Assembly (NCBI RefSeq): GCF_009362785.1
Contig: NZ_WHNQ01000012.1
Coordinates: 124,001-188,000 of the forward strand
DNA length: 64,000 nt
Source of the DNA: Paraburkholderia atlantica
GTDB lineage: Bacteria; Pseudomonadota; Gammaproteobacteria; Burkholderiales; Burkholderiaceae
Reading direction: 5' to 3'
Below are positions 9,246-18,375 of this stretch, piece after piece. A model generated the notes under the pieces. The model did no database searches. It had not been told where the DNA came from and saw only the letters and a list, made by a program, of their open reading frames with translations. How positions within the stretch are numbered: the stretch's first letter is position 1; every line of letters starts with the position of its first letter. Both the position numbers and the translations under genes were made by a program.

Positions 9246-9478
9246 CGGCGAGCGTGCCGGCAGCTTGCCGCTAACGGCACGCATCGCCATGGCACGACGC
9301 GAGCAGTCCGATGCGCGCGAGCGCATTCCGCATTTGGGACGGCCGGTGAGCGGGTTTACGCGAGCCGCGCTCCGGGTCGATAATGCCCCGGTCGTTTTGG
9401 CCCGAGCCCGCGACGTCTAACGTGCCGTCGAGCGCATTGAAGCGCAACGCGGCCCGCTCCACCTGACCTTCCGTCCCC

Positions 9479-10822
9479 GTGTTGAAAACTGCGCGTTTTT
9501 TCGACCTGCTTCGCATTCCTGGCTTCAAGCCGCTCGCTGCCGCCACCCTGATGCTCGGTGTGGCGATGTCCTTCACCGCTCCGTATCTGTCTCTATTCGG
9601 CATCGAACGCGCCGGCATGACGCCGTTCCGGCTCGGCGTATTCATGACGCTGATCGCCGCGAGCGGCGTGCTCGCGAGCACGGCCGCCGGGCGCTGGAGC
9701 GACAGGAGCGGGCGGCATCGGCCGCTGTTGCTGGCGGCGCTGATCCTGGCCGCGCTCGGCTACCTGTGTCTGTGCGTGGTGCGCGATTACCGGCTGCTGC
9801 TGGTGGTCGGTATCGTGTTCATCGGCGCGGGCGGCTCGGCGATTTCGATGGTGTTCTCGTTCAGCCGCGCGGCGCTGCCGGTGCCGGACCCCGCCGAGCG
9901 CGTGTTTGCAAGCGCTACGCTGCGCACGATCCTGTCGGCCGCATGGGTGTTCGGGCCGTCGGTCGGCGCGCTGGTGCTCGCCGCGACCAGCTTCACCGGG
10001 CTGTTCCTGTTTGCGGCCGCGAGCTTCGCGACCTGCGGCTTCATCGTCTGGCGCATGCAGGAGCCGCAGAGCCATCTCGGCGATCACACGGTCGAAGACA
10101 CCGCTTCCGAGCCGTCCGCATCGATCACGGTGCCGCCGCTGAGGCAGCCCGGCGAGGATGCGCACGAAACGCTGCCGGCCGCGTCGGCGAACGACATCCT
10201 GCGCTCGGTGACCGCGCTGACCTTGCTCGGCCTCGCCGCGAACGCGACGATGATCGTGCTGCCGCTGTACATCGTGCACGGGCTGAACGGCACGCATCTC
10301 GACGTGTCGGTGATGCTCGGTCTCGGCGCGCTGACCGAGATCCCGATGATGCTCGCGCTCGGCGCGAAGTCGTCGTCGCTGCACAAGCCGAACTGGCTTG
10401 CCGCGTGCGCGGCCGTGCATGCGGTGTACTTCGTCGCGATGTCGCTGGCCGGCAGCGTCAGCGTGCTGATCCCGATGCAGATGCTGAACGCGTTCGTGGT
10501 CGCCGTGACCTCATGCCTCGGCATGACCTACGTGCAGGATCTGATGCCGCACTCGCCCGGGCGCGCGACCGCGCTGTTCTTCAATGCGGCGCGGGTCGGC
10601 TCGATCCTGTCGGGGGTGCTGTCCGGGCTGCTCGTACAGGCGTTCAGCTATCGCGGCACGTTCCTGTTTTGCGGATTGCTGGGGCTGTGCGCGCTCGTGC
10701 TGTTCGCGGTGCCCGGCTATCGCTATCCGGTGATGTGGCGCGCGGTCAAGCGCTTCGCGGCTGAGCAATACACGAAGCTGGCCGCGCGCCGCGGCACGCG
10801 CTTGCCCGAGCGCAGCGAATGA
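9479..10822 (+). CDS. MFS transporter, sugar-efflux (Set) type
   Basis: About 447 residues with twelve predicted membrane helices split by a long, polar loop (about 200-240). The MFS loop 2-3 motif is visible as GRWSDRSGRHRPLLL. The overall sequence resembles SetA/SetB-type sugar efflux permeases, which expel sugars or analogues by proton antiport; substrate specificity cannot be read. The apparent start is GTG 9479 or TTG 9482; no ATG lies nearby. It stands alone, between a periplasmic protein and gnd. Confidence 0.82.
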   Translation: MLKTARFFDLLRIPGFKPLAAATLMLGVAMSFTAPYLSLFGIERAGMTPFRLGVFMTLIAASGVLASTAAGRWSDRSGRHRPLLLAALILAALGYLCLCVVRDYRLLLVVGIVFIGAGGSAISMVFSFSRAALPVPDPAERVFASATLRTILSAAWVFGPSVGALVLAATSFTGLFLFAAASFATCGFIVWRMQEPQSHLGDHTVEDTASEPSASITVPPLRQPGEDAHETLPAASANDILRSVTALTLLGLAANATMIVLPLYIVHGLNGTHLDVSVMLGLGALTEIPMMLALGAKSSSLHKPNWLAACAAVHAVYFVAMSLAGSVSVLIPMQMLNAFVVAVTSCLGMTYVQDLMPHSPGRATALFFNAARVGSILSGVLSGLLVQAFSYRGTFLFCGLLGLCALVLFAVPGYRYPVMWRAVKRFAAEQYTKLAARRGTRLPERSE

Positions 10823-11046
10823 CGCCCGATGCCGCCGCGTTCGCTTTCGCGCGGATGCGGCGCGTCGCCAGCCGCGTGAAACTTCGAGCCGCGCCGCCCG
10901 GCTGCAAAAAAGTGCGGCTTCCTTCGATACATTCGGCGTAGCTCGCGACATAGCGCCTATGCTTAAGGGCAGCCACGCCGCCGCAACACGACGACACGAC
11001 GACCAGAAAATCGGACAGCGCAACGCAGCATCTTTCGGAGCGAGCT

Positions 11047-12081
11047 ATGCAGCTAGGCATGATTGGATTGGGACGGATGGGCGCCGACATGGTGCGGCGC
11101 CTGACCAGCGGCGCTCAGCAATGCATCGTGTACGACGTGCAGCCGGCGGCGGTCGACAGGCTGAAGCAGGAAGGCGTGGCCGGCGCGAGCTCGCTCGAAG
11201 ATCTCGTCGCGAAGCTCGCCAGGCCGCGCGCCGTGTGGCTGATGGTGCCCGCCGCGGTGGTCGACGCGACGCTCGACAAACTCGTGCCGCTGCTCGAACC
11301 GGGCGACATCGTGATCGACGGCGGCAACTCCTACTATCACGACGACATCCGCCGCGGCCAGCAACTCGGCACGCGCCAGCTTCACTATGTGGACGTCGGC
11401 ACGAGCGGCGGCGTCGCGGGGCGCGAGCGGGGCTACTGCCTGATGATCGGCGGCGAGGCCGAGGTCGTCAAACGGCTCGAGCCGATCTTCTCGGCGCTGG
11501 CGCCCGGCGTGGGCACCGCAAGCGCGACACCGGGCCGAGCGGCGGGCGCGAGCACCGCCGAGCAGGGCTTTCTGCATTGCGGCCCGCAAGGCGCGGGGCA
11601 TTTCGTCAAGATGGTTCATAACGGCATCGAGTACGGGCTGATGGCCGCCTACGCCGAGGGTCTAAACGTGCTGCGCCACGCCGACGCCGGCCGCCACGCG
11701 CGCGAAGCCGATGCCGAAACGTCGCCGCTGCGCCGCCCCGAGCTGTATCAGTACGATCTGAATCTCGCGGATATTACGGAGGTCTGGCGGCGCGGCAGCG
11801 TGATTGGCTCGTGGCTGCTCGACCTGATCGCCGGCTCGCTCGCCAGCGACACCGACCTGAAGGGCTACGCGGGCCGCGTATCGGATTCCGGCGAGGGGCG
11901 CTGGACCGTCGCGGCGGCGATCGACGAAGGCGTGCCGACGCCGGTGCTCAGCGCGGCGCTGTTCGCGCGCTTCAGTTCGCGCGGAGAAGCCGATTTCGCG
12001 AACCGCGTGCTGTCGGCGATGCGGCACGATTTCGGCGGCCACGCGGAAAAACCCGTCGCGCCGGACGGCGGGCTGAAGTAG
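11047..12081 (+). CDS. gnd: 6-phosphogluconate dehydrogenase, decarboxylating (short type)
   Basis: 344 residues, the length of the YqeC/GntZ-like short class rather than the ~470-residue Gnd. It oxidises 6-phosphogluconate to ribulose 5-phosphate and CO2 with NAD(P). Visible are the N-terminal nucleotide loop MQLGMIGLGRMGADM, the substrate segment GTSGGVAGRERGYCLMIGG and the catalytic GAGHFVKMVHNGIEYGLM with the lysine-His-Asn signature. A GGAG site precedes the ATG. It is followed 36 bases later by a HAD phosphatase and nearby by phosphoketolase and acetate kinase, so it probably feeds a pentose-phosphate/phosphoketolase route. Confidence 0.93.
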   Translation: MQLGMIGLGRMGADMVRRLTSGAQQCIVYDVQPAAVDRLKQEGVAGASSLEDLVAKLARPRAVWLMVPAAVVDATLDKLVPLLEPGDIVIDGGNSYYHDDIRRGQQLGTRQLHYVDVGTSGGVAGRERGYCLMIGGEAEVVKRLEPIFSALAPGVGTASATPGRAAGASTAEQGFLHCGPQGAGHFVKMVHNGIEYGLMAAYAEGLNVLRHADAGRHAREADAETSPLRRPELYQYDLNLADITEVWRRGSVIGSWLLDLIAGSLASDTDLKGYAGRVSDSGEGRWTVAAAIDEGVPTPVLSAALFARFSSRGEADFANRVLSAMRHDFGGHAEKPVAPDGGLK

Positions 12082-12117
12082 CCGAGGCGATCCACGAACC
12101 TGCCACGAGGAACCGCA

Positions 12118-12816
12118 ATGCCAGTCACCTCCGCCACGCCGCACGATGTCGTGTTTCTGTTCGATTGCGATAACACGCTGCTCGACAACGATCACGTGCT
12201 GCAGGACCTGCGCGCGCACATGATGGGGCAATTCGGCGAAGAGAACAGCGCCCGCTATTGGGAAATCTTCGAGAACCTGCGCACCGAACTCGGCTACGCC
12301 GACTACCTCGGCGCGCTGCAGCGCTACCGGACCGAGCATCCACGCGACACGCGCCTGCTGCTGATGTCGTCGTTCCTGATCGAGTATCCGTTTGCGAACC
12401 GGCTCTATCCGGGCGCGCTCGACGCGCTCCGGCATGTCGGCAAGTACGGGCCGACGGTGATCCTGTCGGATGGCGACGTGGTGTTCCAGCCGCGCAAGAT
12501 TTCGCGCTCGGGCCTGTGGGACGAAGTCGAAGGGCGCGTGCTGATCTACATCCACAAGGAGTTGATGCTCGATCAGGTGATGGATTGCTATCCGGCGCGC
12601 CATTACGTGATGGTCGACGACAAGCTGCGGATTCTGAGCGCGATGAAGAAGGCTTGGGGCACGGAGCTGACGACCGTGTTTCCGCGCCAGGGACACTATG
12701 CATTCGATGCGAAGGAGATCGCGAACAATCCGCCCGCGGACGTGAGCGTCGGGCGAATCGGCGAGTTGGCGGAGATCGACGTGGAGACGCTGTTGCGCAG
12801 CGCGAAGGGCAGTTAG
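12118..12816 (+). CDS. HAD-superfamily hydrolase
   Basis: 232 residues. The HAD nucleophile motif is FDCDNTLLDND near residue 17-23, the Ser/Thr motif II sits in VILSDGD, and motif IV is in YVMVDDK. Between them is a helical cap of the subfamily I type. Such enzymes are phosphatases or phosphoglucomutase-like enzymes acting on small phosphorylated metabolites; the substrate is unknown. It lies 36 bases after gnd on the same strand and is likely co-transcribed, which hints at sugar phosphate turnover. Confidence 0.87.
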   Translation: MPVTSATPHDVVFLFDCDNTLLDNDHVLQDLRAHMMGQFGEENSARYWEIFENLRTELGYADYLGALQRYRTEHPRDTRLLLMSSFLIEYPFANRLYPGALDALRHVGKYGPTVILSDGDVVFQPRKISRSGLWDEVEGRVLIYIHKELMLDQVMDCYPARHYVMVDDKLRILSAMKKAWGTELTTVFPRQGHYAFDAKEIANNPPADVSVGRIGELAEIDVETLLRSAKGS

Positions 12817-12879
12817 GCGGCGCCGCGTGCGATGTGCGGGCGCCGCCTCATGGGTGAAGCCGCGGGTGAAGTCGCGGGA

Positions 12880-13419
12880 TCAGGCGCCGAGCGCTTTCAG
12901 GCGCGCCTGGGTATCGGCGGCGCCCATCCGGGCGGCGGCATCGGCGGCGCTGACGCCGTTCGCGTCGCGCGCATGCGGGTCCGCGCCGTGCGCGAGCAGC
13001 AGATCGACGATTGCGGTGCGGTTGAACATCGCGGCGATCATCAGCGCGGTGCGGCCATCGGGCGATGCGCCTTCGACGTCGGCGCCATGCGTGAGCAAGG
13101 TTTCGATCACTTTATCGAAGCCCTTGAGCGCGGCGCCCGCGATCGGCGTCTGTCCCGCGTCGTTGCGCAGGTTCGCATCGGCGCCCTGTTCGAGCAGCGT
13201 GCGCACCGCGTCGACGTGGCCGTGGTAGCTCGCCAGCATCAGCAGGCTGTCGCCGCGTTCGTTGCGAAGATTCGGCGGCACGCCTTTTTCGATGACGGCG
13301 GCAAGCATCGTCGCATCGCCGCGTCGCGCGAGGTCGAAGACTTCGCGGGCGAGCGCCTGCAAATCAGGATCGGGTTGCGAAGCGGGTGGGTTGTTGGTGT
13401 GGTCGCTGTGGTTGGTCAA
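12880..13419 (-). CDS. Ankyrin-repeat protein
   Basis: 179 residues built from about four ankyrin repeats (for example GDSLLMLASYHGHVDAVRTL, GQTPIAGAALKGFDKVIETL, GRTALMIAAMFNRTAIVDLL). No signal peptide or catalytic domain. Ankyrin arrays mediate protein-protein contacts; in bacteria small ones are often partners of catalase or of toxins, but no such neighbour is present. The start codon is TTG at 13419, which has a strong AAGGAG site 6 bases before it. Confidence 0.9.
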   Translation of the reverse strand: MTNHSDHTNNPPASQPDPDLQALAREVFDLARRGDATMLAAVIEKGVPPNLRNERGDSLLMLASYHGHVDAVRTLLEQGADANLRNDAGQTPIAGAALKGFDKVIETLLTHGADVEGASPDGRTALMIAAMFNRTAIVDLLLAHGADPHARDANGVSAADAAARMGAADTQARLKALGA

Positions 13420-13533
13420 GGCTCTCTCCTTGCGTTGAATGAGCGGCGCGATGCAAATGTCGCGCCCGGTCTTTCAGAGAGCATACACATTCCGCGGCGC
13501 TCGCGTCCGCGTGCTGCCAGCGGCGCCGCTGTG

Positions 13534-13662
13534 CTAGGCGTGGCTGAACAGCTTGACCAGCAGCCCGAATACGCCTATCGGTATTCCGACCGCCACGAAC
13601 GTCAACACGAGCGTAAGGACCAGAACCTTAAGCACTTTGAGCGCACTGGGAGATGTCGACAT
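13534..13662 (-). CDS. Very small single-span membrane protein
   Basis: A 42-residue reading starting MSTSPSALKVLKVLVL, almost entirely a long hydrophobic helix ending in KLFSHA. The frame extends upstream to 13737 with another hydrophobic stretch, so the start is uncertain. Similar 40-65 residue membrane peptides are common in Burkholderiaceae and usually unannotated. It could be a spurious open frame; I keep it because the hydrophobic pattern and terminal charged residues look like a real small protein. Confidence 0.4.
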   Translation of the reverse strand: MSTSPSALKVLKVLVLTLVLTFVAVGIPIGVFGLLVKLFSHA

Positions 13663-13882
13663 GGCGGCCATTGACCTGAGACAGAGGATCACGAAAAGAA
13701 AGCAGACAGCGCAAGGCAATTGCAGTACGAATGCCACATTCAGCGCGAGATACTGCGAGGGCTAGCAACATTCGCCCCGGTTTGAGCAGCTTAGTACATT
13801 CGACCCGTGCCCTACGGCTTCGTTTCGAGTGCACCGCATCATCCGCCAACCAGCTTGACAGTTCTTTTCGAGGAGTGACGCC

Positions 13883-16276
13883 ATGGCCGAAGCAACCTCG
13901 CATCCCACCCCGCCGCAAGTTCTGGACCCCGATACGCTGCGCAACCTCGATCGCTACTGGCGCGCATGCAATTATCTGTCGGTCGGCATGATCTATCTGC
14001 GCGACAACCCGCTGTTGCGCGAACCGCTGAAACCCGAGCACATCAAGAACCGGCTGCTCGGCCACTGGGGTTCAGACGCCGGCCAGAGCTTCGTGCTCGT
14101 GCATCTGAACCGGCTGATCCGCAAACACGATCTCGACATGATCTTTCTGTCCGGACCCGGTCACGGCGCGCCGGCGAGCCTCGCGCACTGCTATCTGGAA
14201 GGCACCTACTCGGAGGTCTATCCGGACCGCAGCGAGGACGAAGACGGCATGCGGCGCTTTTTCCGGCAATTCTCGTTCCCGGGCGGCATTGGTTCGCATT
14301 GCACGCCTGAAACGCCGGGCTCGATTCACGAAGGCGGCGAACTCGGCTACTGCCTGTCGCACGGCTACGGCGCCGCGTTCGACAATCCCGAGCTGATCGT
14401 CACCGTGATGATCGGCGACGGCGAAGCGGAGACCGGGCCGCTCGCCACCTCGTGGCATTCGAACAAATTCCTGAACCCGATCCGCGACGGTGCGGTGCTG
14501 CCGGTGTTGCATCTGAATGGCTACAAGATCGCCAATCCGACGCTGCTCGCGCGCATTCCGCATGAAGAGCTCGAGGCATTGATGGTCGGCTACGGGCACA
14601 AGCCATATTTCGTCGAAGGCGACGATCCCGACACGATGCATCAGCAGATGGCGGCGACGCTCGAACAATGCCTCAGCGACATTCGTGCGATCCAGCAGAA
14701 CGCGCGGCAGAACAACGACACCACGCGGCCGCGCTGGCCGATGATCGTGCTGCGCTCGCCGAAGGGCTGGACCGGGCCGAAAGAAGTGGACGGTCACAAA
14801 GTGGAAGGGTCCTGGCGCTCGCATCAGGTGCCGGTGGCCGATGCGGTGACCAATCGCAAGAGTCTGAAGATCGTCGAGGATTGGCTGCGCAGCTACGGTC
14901 CTGAAACCCTGTTCGATGCGAACGGCCGGCTCGTCGAAGAACTGCGCGCGCTCGCGCCCGAAGGCGCGCGCCGCATCAGCGCGAATCCGCACGCGAACGG
15001 CGGGCTGCTGTGCAAGATGCTCGACATGCCGTCGTTCCGCGATTACGCGGTGGCCGTGAAGAAACCGGCGGCGGGGTATACATCGCCGACCGCGGTGCTC
15101 GGCACCTTCCTGCGCGACGTGATGCGCAAGAACATGTCGAACTTCCGGCTGTTCGGTCCCGATGAAACGTCAAGCAATAAGCTGCATGCGGTTTATGAAG
15201 TGTCGGGCAAGACCTGGCTCGATCCCCTCGAACCGAGTGACGCCGACGGAGGCCACCTGTCGGCCGACGGCCGCGTGATGGAGATGCTCAGCGAGCACAC
15301 GCTCGAAGGCTGGCTGGAAGGCTATAACCTGACCGGCCGTCATGGGCTCTTCGCGACCTACGAAGCGTTCGTGCACGTGATCGACTCGATGTTCAACCAG
15401 CACGCGAAATGGCTCGAAAAATCCAAGCGTGAGCTCGGCTGGCGGCAGCCGGTGCCGTCGCTCAATCTGCTGATCACGTCGATCGTGTGGCGCCAGGATC
15501 ACAACGGTTTCACGCACCAGGACCCCGGTTTTCTCGACGTGGTCACGAACAAGAGCCCGGATGTGGTGCGCATCTATCTGCCGCCCGATGCTAACTGTCT
15601 GCTGAGCGTTGGCGACCACTGCCTGCGCTCGCGCGACTACGTGAACGTGATCGTGTCCGACAAGCAGCCGCATCTGGATTATCTCGACATGGACGCGGCC
15701 GTCATTCATTGCACCAAGGGTATCGGCATCTGGGACTGGGCGTCGACCGATCAGGGCGCCGAGCCCGACGTCGTGATGGCGTGCGCGGGCGACATCGCGA
15801 CGATGGAAGCGCTCGCCGCCGTGCAGATCCTGAAGGAGCACTGCCCGACGCTGAAGATCCGCTTCGTCAACGTGGTCGATCTGTTCCGCCTGATGCCCGA
15901 GCATGCGCATCCGCATGGACTGTCCGACCGCGATTTCGATTCGCTGTTTACGACCGACAAACCGGTGATCTTCAACTTCCACGCGTATGCGGCGCTCGTG
16001 CACAAGCTCACGTACAACCGCAAGAACCACGGCAACATGCACGTGCATGGCTACAACGAGAGGGGCAACATCAATACCCCGCTCGAACTCGCGATCATCA
16101 ACGGCGTCGACCGCTTCACGCTGGCGATCGATGCGATCGATCGCGTACCGACGCTGCGGGGCGTCGGCGATCATACGAAGGAGTGGCTGCGCGGGCAGAT
16201 CATCGAGCATCTCGCGTATGCGCACGAGGAAGGGATCGACAAGGAGGAAATCCGCAACTGGACGTGGAAAGGCTGA
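13883..16276 (+). CDS. xfp: Phosphoketolase
   Basis: 797 residues, the usual length. Thiamine diphosphate enzyme cleaving xylulose 5-phosphate (and often fructose 6-phosphate) with phosphate to acetyl phosphate plus glyceraldehyde 3-phosphate or erythrose 4-phosphate. Visible signatures: GHGAPASLAHCYLEGTYSE near the N-terminus, the cofactor motif GDGEAETGP followed by KIANPTLL, and the C-terminal domain with RFVNVVDLFRLMPE. AGGAG precedes the ATG at good spacing. Ten bases after its stop comes ackA, giving an acetyl-phosphate to acetate plus ATP path. This is a carbon-saving alternative to glycolysis. Confidence 0.97.
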   Translation: MAEATSHPTPPQVLDPDTLRNLDRYWRACNYLSVGMIYLRDNPLLREPLKPEHIKNRLLGHWGSDAGQSFVLVHLNRLIRKHDLDMIFLSGPGHGAPASLAHCYLEGTYSEVYPDRSEDEDGMRRFFRQFSFPGGIGSHCTPETPGSIHEGGELGYCLSHGYGAAFDNPELIVTVMIGDGEAETGPLATSWHSNKFLNPIRDGAVLPVLHLNGYKIANPTLLARIPHEELEALMVGYGHKPYFVEGDDPDTMHQQMAATLEQCLSDIRAIQQNARQNNDTTRPRWPMIVLRSPKGWTGPKEVDGHKVEGSWRSHQVPVADAVTNRKSLKIVEDWLRSYGPETLFDANGRLVEELRALAPEGARRISANPHANGGLLCKMLDMPSFRDYAVAVKKPAAGYTSPTAVLGTFLRDVMRKNMSNFRLFGPDETSSNKLHAVYEVSGKTWLDPLEPSDADGGHLSADGRVMEMLSEHTLEGWLEGYNLTGRHGLFATYEAFVHVIDSMFNQHAKWLEKSKRELGWRQPVPSLNLLITSIVWRQDHNGFTHQDPGFLDVVTNKSPDVVRIYLPPDANCLLSVGDHCLRSRDYVNVIVSDKQPHLDYLDMDAAVIHCTKGIGIWDWASTDQGAEPDVVMACAGDIATMEALAAVQILKEHCPTLKIRFVNVVDLFRLMPEHAHPHGLSDRDFDSLFTTDKPVIFNFHAYAALVHKLTYNRKNHGNMHVHGYNERGNINTPLELAIINGVDRFTLAIDAIDRVPTLRGVGDHTKEWLRGQIIEHLAYAHEEGIDKEEIRNWTWKG

Positions 16277-16286
16277 GGGGGACACC

Positions 16287-17438
16287 ATGCACGACCACGA
16301 TCAGGAACGGACGATTCTGGTGCTGAACAGCGGGTCGTCGTCGCTGAAGTTCGGGCTTTTCGCCCCTTCGGCCGACGACGAAACGCTGCTGCTCGAAGGC
16401 GCGGCCGAGGGCATCGGCCGCACCGACGGCCGACTGCGGATCAAGGCGGCCGATGGTCGCGTGCTGTTGCAACAGGACCAGAAGCTCGGCTCGCAGACCG
16501 AGGCGCTGCAACAGCTTTCGCAGCTGCTCGTGCAACAGCATCGTGCGCGGCCCTCGGCGGTCGGGCATCGCGTCGTGCATGGCGGCCCGCGCTTGCGCAC
16601 GCACCAGCGCATCACCGACGACGTGCGCCGTCAGTTGCTCGACGCGCTGCACTTCGCGCCACTGCATATCCCGCCGGCACTCGAATTGATCAACGAAGCC
16701 ACGCAGATTTTCCGCGACGCTACGCATTACGCGTGCTTCGACACCGCGTTTCACGCGACGCTGCCGCCGCGCGCCGCGCAACTCCCGCTGCCGCGCCGTT
16801 ATGCGGACGCTGGCGTGATCCGCTACGGCTTTCACGGGCTGTCGTACGAATCGCTGGTCAAGCAGCTCGGCGCGGCGTTGCCGTCGCGCGCGGTGTTCGC
16901 GCATCTCGGCAATGGAGCGAGCCTGTGCGCGCTGCTCGACGGCCGCTCGGTGGACACGACGATGGGCCTGACGCCGACCGGCGGCATCCCGATGGGCACG
17001 CGCAGCGGTGACCTCGATCCGGGCGTGCTGCTGTATCTGATGCGCGCGGAACGACTCGACGCCGATGCGCTGGACACGCTGCTCAATCGCCAGAGCGGTC
17101 TGGCCGGTTACGCGGACGGCGAAAGCGACATGCAAGCGCTGCAAAAAAGCGCGGCGAACGGCGATGCGCACGCGTCGCTCGCGCTCGATGCGTTTGCGAC
17201 CGGAGTGCGCAAGACGATCGGCGGATACGCGGCACTGCTTGGCGGGATCGATCTACTCGTGTTTACCGGCGGGATCGGCGAGCACAGTGCCGAGGTTCGG
17301 CGGCGCGTATGCGATGGGCTTGCGTTTCTTGGGCTCGTCGAGGGCGATCCGGCGGGCAAGGTGAGGGTGCTGCATACCGAGGAGGAGAAGCAGATCGCGC
17401 GGCATTGCCGGGAACTGCTGCAAGCCGGGGAGAGCTGA
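16287..17438 (+). CDS. ackA: Acetate kinase
   Basis: 383 residues. Converts acetyl phosphate and ADP to acetate and ATP. Motifs seen: VLNSGSSSLKFGLF (N-terminal ATPase fold), GHRVVHGGPRLR, the FHGLSYESL segment with the catalytic region, HLGNGASLCA and PTGGIPMGTRSGDLDPGV. The upstream stretch in frame is part of xfp and not translated here; the chosen ATG follows AGGGGGACACC. No phosphotransacetylase is near, consistent with acetyl phosphate coming from the preceding phosphoketolase. Confidence 0.97.
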   Translation: MHDHDQERTILVLNSGSSSLKFGLFAPSADDETLLLEGAAEGIGRTDGRLRIKAADGRVLLQQDQKLGSQTEALQQLSQLLVQQHRARPSAVGHRVVHGGPRLRTHQRITDDVRRQLLDALHFAPLHIPPALELINEATQIFRDATHYACFDTAFHATLPPRAAQLPLPRRYADAGVIRYGFHGLSYESLVKQLGAALPSRAVFAHLGNGASLCALLDGRSVDTTMGLTPTGGIPMGTRSGDLDPGVLLYLMRAERLDADALDTLLNRQSGLAGYADGESDMQALQKSAANGDAHASLALDAFATGVRKTIGGYAALLGGIDLLVFTGGIGEHSAEVRRRVCDGLAFLGLVEGDPAGKVRVLHTEEEKQIARHCRELLQAGES

Positions 17439-17453
17439 CCCGTTTGAGCCGTG

Positions 17454-17708
17454 TTATGCCGACTTGATAACGGTCCGGTCCGCGATGCCGGTGACGCCGA
17501 ACAACCGCGTCACGTCTTCGAGCATCGCGGTGCGCTGAGCTTCGCTCTGAAGCTCGCCCGACAGCGTGATGCGTCCGTGCGCGACCTTCACGCGCACGGC
17601 GCGCGGCGGCACGGCCGAGTCCCACGCGAGACGGCGCGCCGCCTCGGTGGCGATCTGCGCGTCGGTCAGGCGGGCAGACTCGCCAGATTTCGAGCTAGCG
17701 GAGCGCAT
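17454..17708 (-). CDS. BON-domain protein
   Basis: 84 residues from MRSASSK, preceded by GGAG with suitable spacing; a longer start at 17735 is possible but its SD is too close. The sequence ITLSGELQSEAQRTAMLEDV and VTGIADRTV is a single BON domain, a small alpha/beta module found in proteins that associate with membranes or lipids (OsmY-like). No signal peptide, so probably cytoplasmic. Convergent with ackA, 15 bases from its stop. Function unknown. Confidence 0.78.
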   Translation of the reverse strand: MRSASSKSGESARLTDAQIATEAARRLAWDSAVPPRAVRVKVAHGRITLSGELQSEAQRTAMLEDVTRLFGVTGIADRTVIKSA

Positions 17709-17847
17709 GGAGTCTCCACGAAACAGAATGTCCATCCCTTCACACTAGCAGATGCGGCGGGATTTGCCCGCGTGCGCGCCTGGCCACTGCCGCCGCGTGA
17801 TCGCGGGTATGCTCACGGTTCGTTACGACCGAGCCAAGGCCCGAATC

Positions 17848-18243
17848 ATGTCCGACTTTCCCATCGACAACCCGTTTCTCGAATCGCTCGGCGTGCGGCT
17901 GACGCAATGGCGCGACGGCTACGCTGAGCTGCTGATGCCGATCGACGCGAGCAAGCTCAATCGTCAGGGCGTGCTGCAAGGCGGCGCGATCGCAACGCTG
18001 CTCGATGCCGCCGCGGGCTACGCGGGCCTGTATGCGCAGCCGGGACAACCGGCGCGGCATGGCTTCACGCTGTCGCTGACCACCAACTATCTGGACAAGG
18101 GGCTCGGCGCGACGGTCACCGCGAAGGGCTTTCTCGAACGCTCGGGCCGCTCGATTTTCTTTTCGCGCGCGGAAGCGTGGGTGGACGGCAAGCTGCTGAT
18201 CGCGAGCGCGCAGGGCACCTTCAAGTATTCGAAGACCGCCTGA
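17848..18243 (+). CDS. PaaI-type hotdog-fold thioesterase
   Basis: 131 residues. The hotdog helix motif is NRQGVLQGGAIATLLDAAAGYAG; the usual HGGA becomes QGGA with a following Asp in LLDAAAG, which matches the hydroxyphenylacetyl-CoA-type subgroup. A C-terminal FLERSGRSIFFSRAEAWV strand completes the fold. It hydrolyses acyl-CoA thioesters; substrate not inferable. The start at MSDFPIDN was chosen because it matches the family N-terminus; upstream in-frame codons to 17752 are not family-like. Confidence 0.83.
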   Translation: MSDFPIDNPFLESLGVRLTQWRDGYAELLMPIDASKLNRQGVLQGGAIATLLDAAAGYAGLYAQPGQPARHGFTLSLTTNYLDKGLGATVTAKGFLERSGRSIFFSRAEAWVDGKLLIASAQGTFKYSKTA

Positions 18244-18375
18244 CGCGCGACGGCGCCGGCAGCGCAGATTCCCCCACCGCGCGGGCCGCGCCGCGTTTAT
18301 CATAGTGGCCACCTGACAGAACGCGCCGTCCAGCCGCGAACGGCGCGCGCATCTTCCACGAGACCACGCATCCCC

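Noticed and set aside
9246..9478. Intrinsic terminator in this gap
   Set aside because: The inverted repeat 9252-9259/9275-9282 has a 15-base loop and no T-run.
12832..13674. 280-codon plus-strand frame opposite the ankyrin gene
   Set aside because: Opposite strand has clear ankyrin repeats and an SD-supported start; this frame is compositional.
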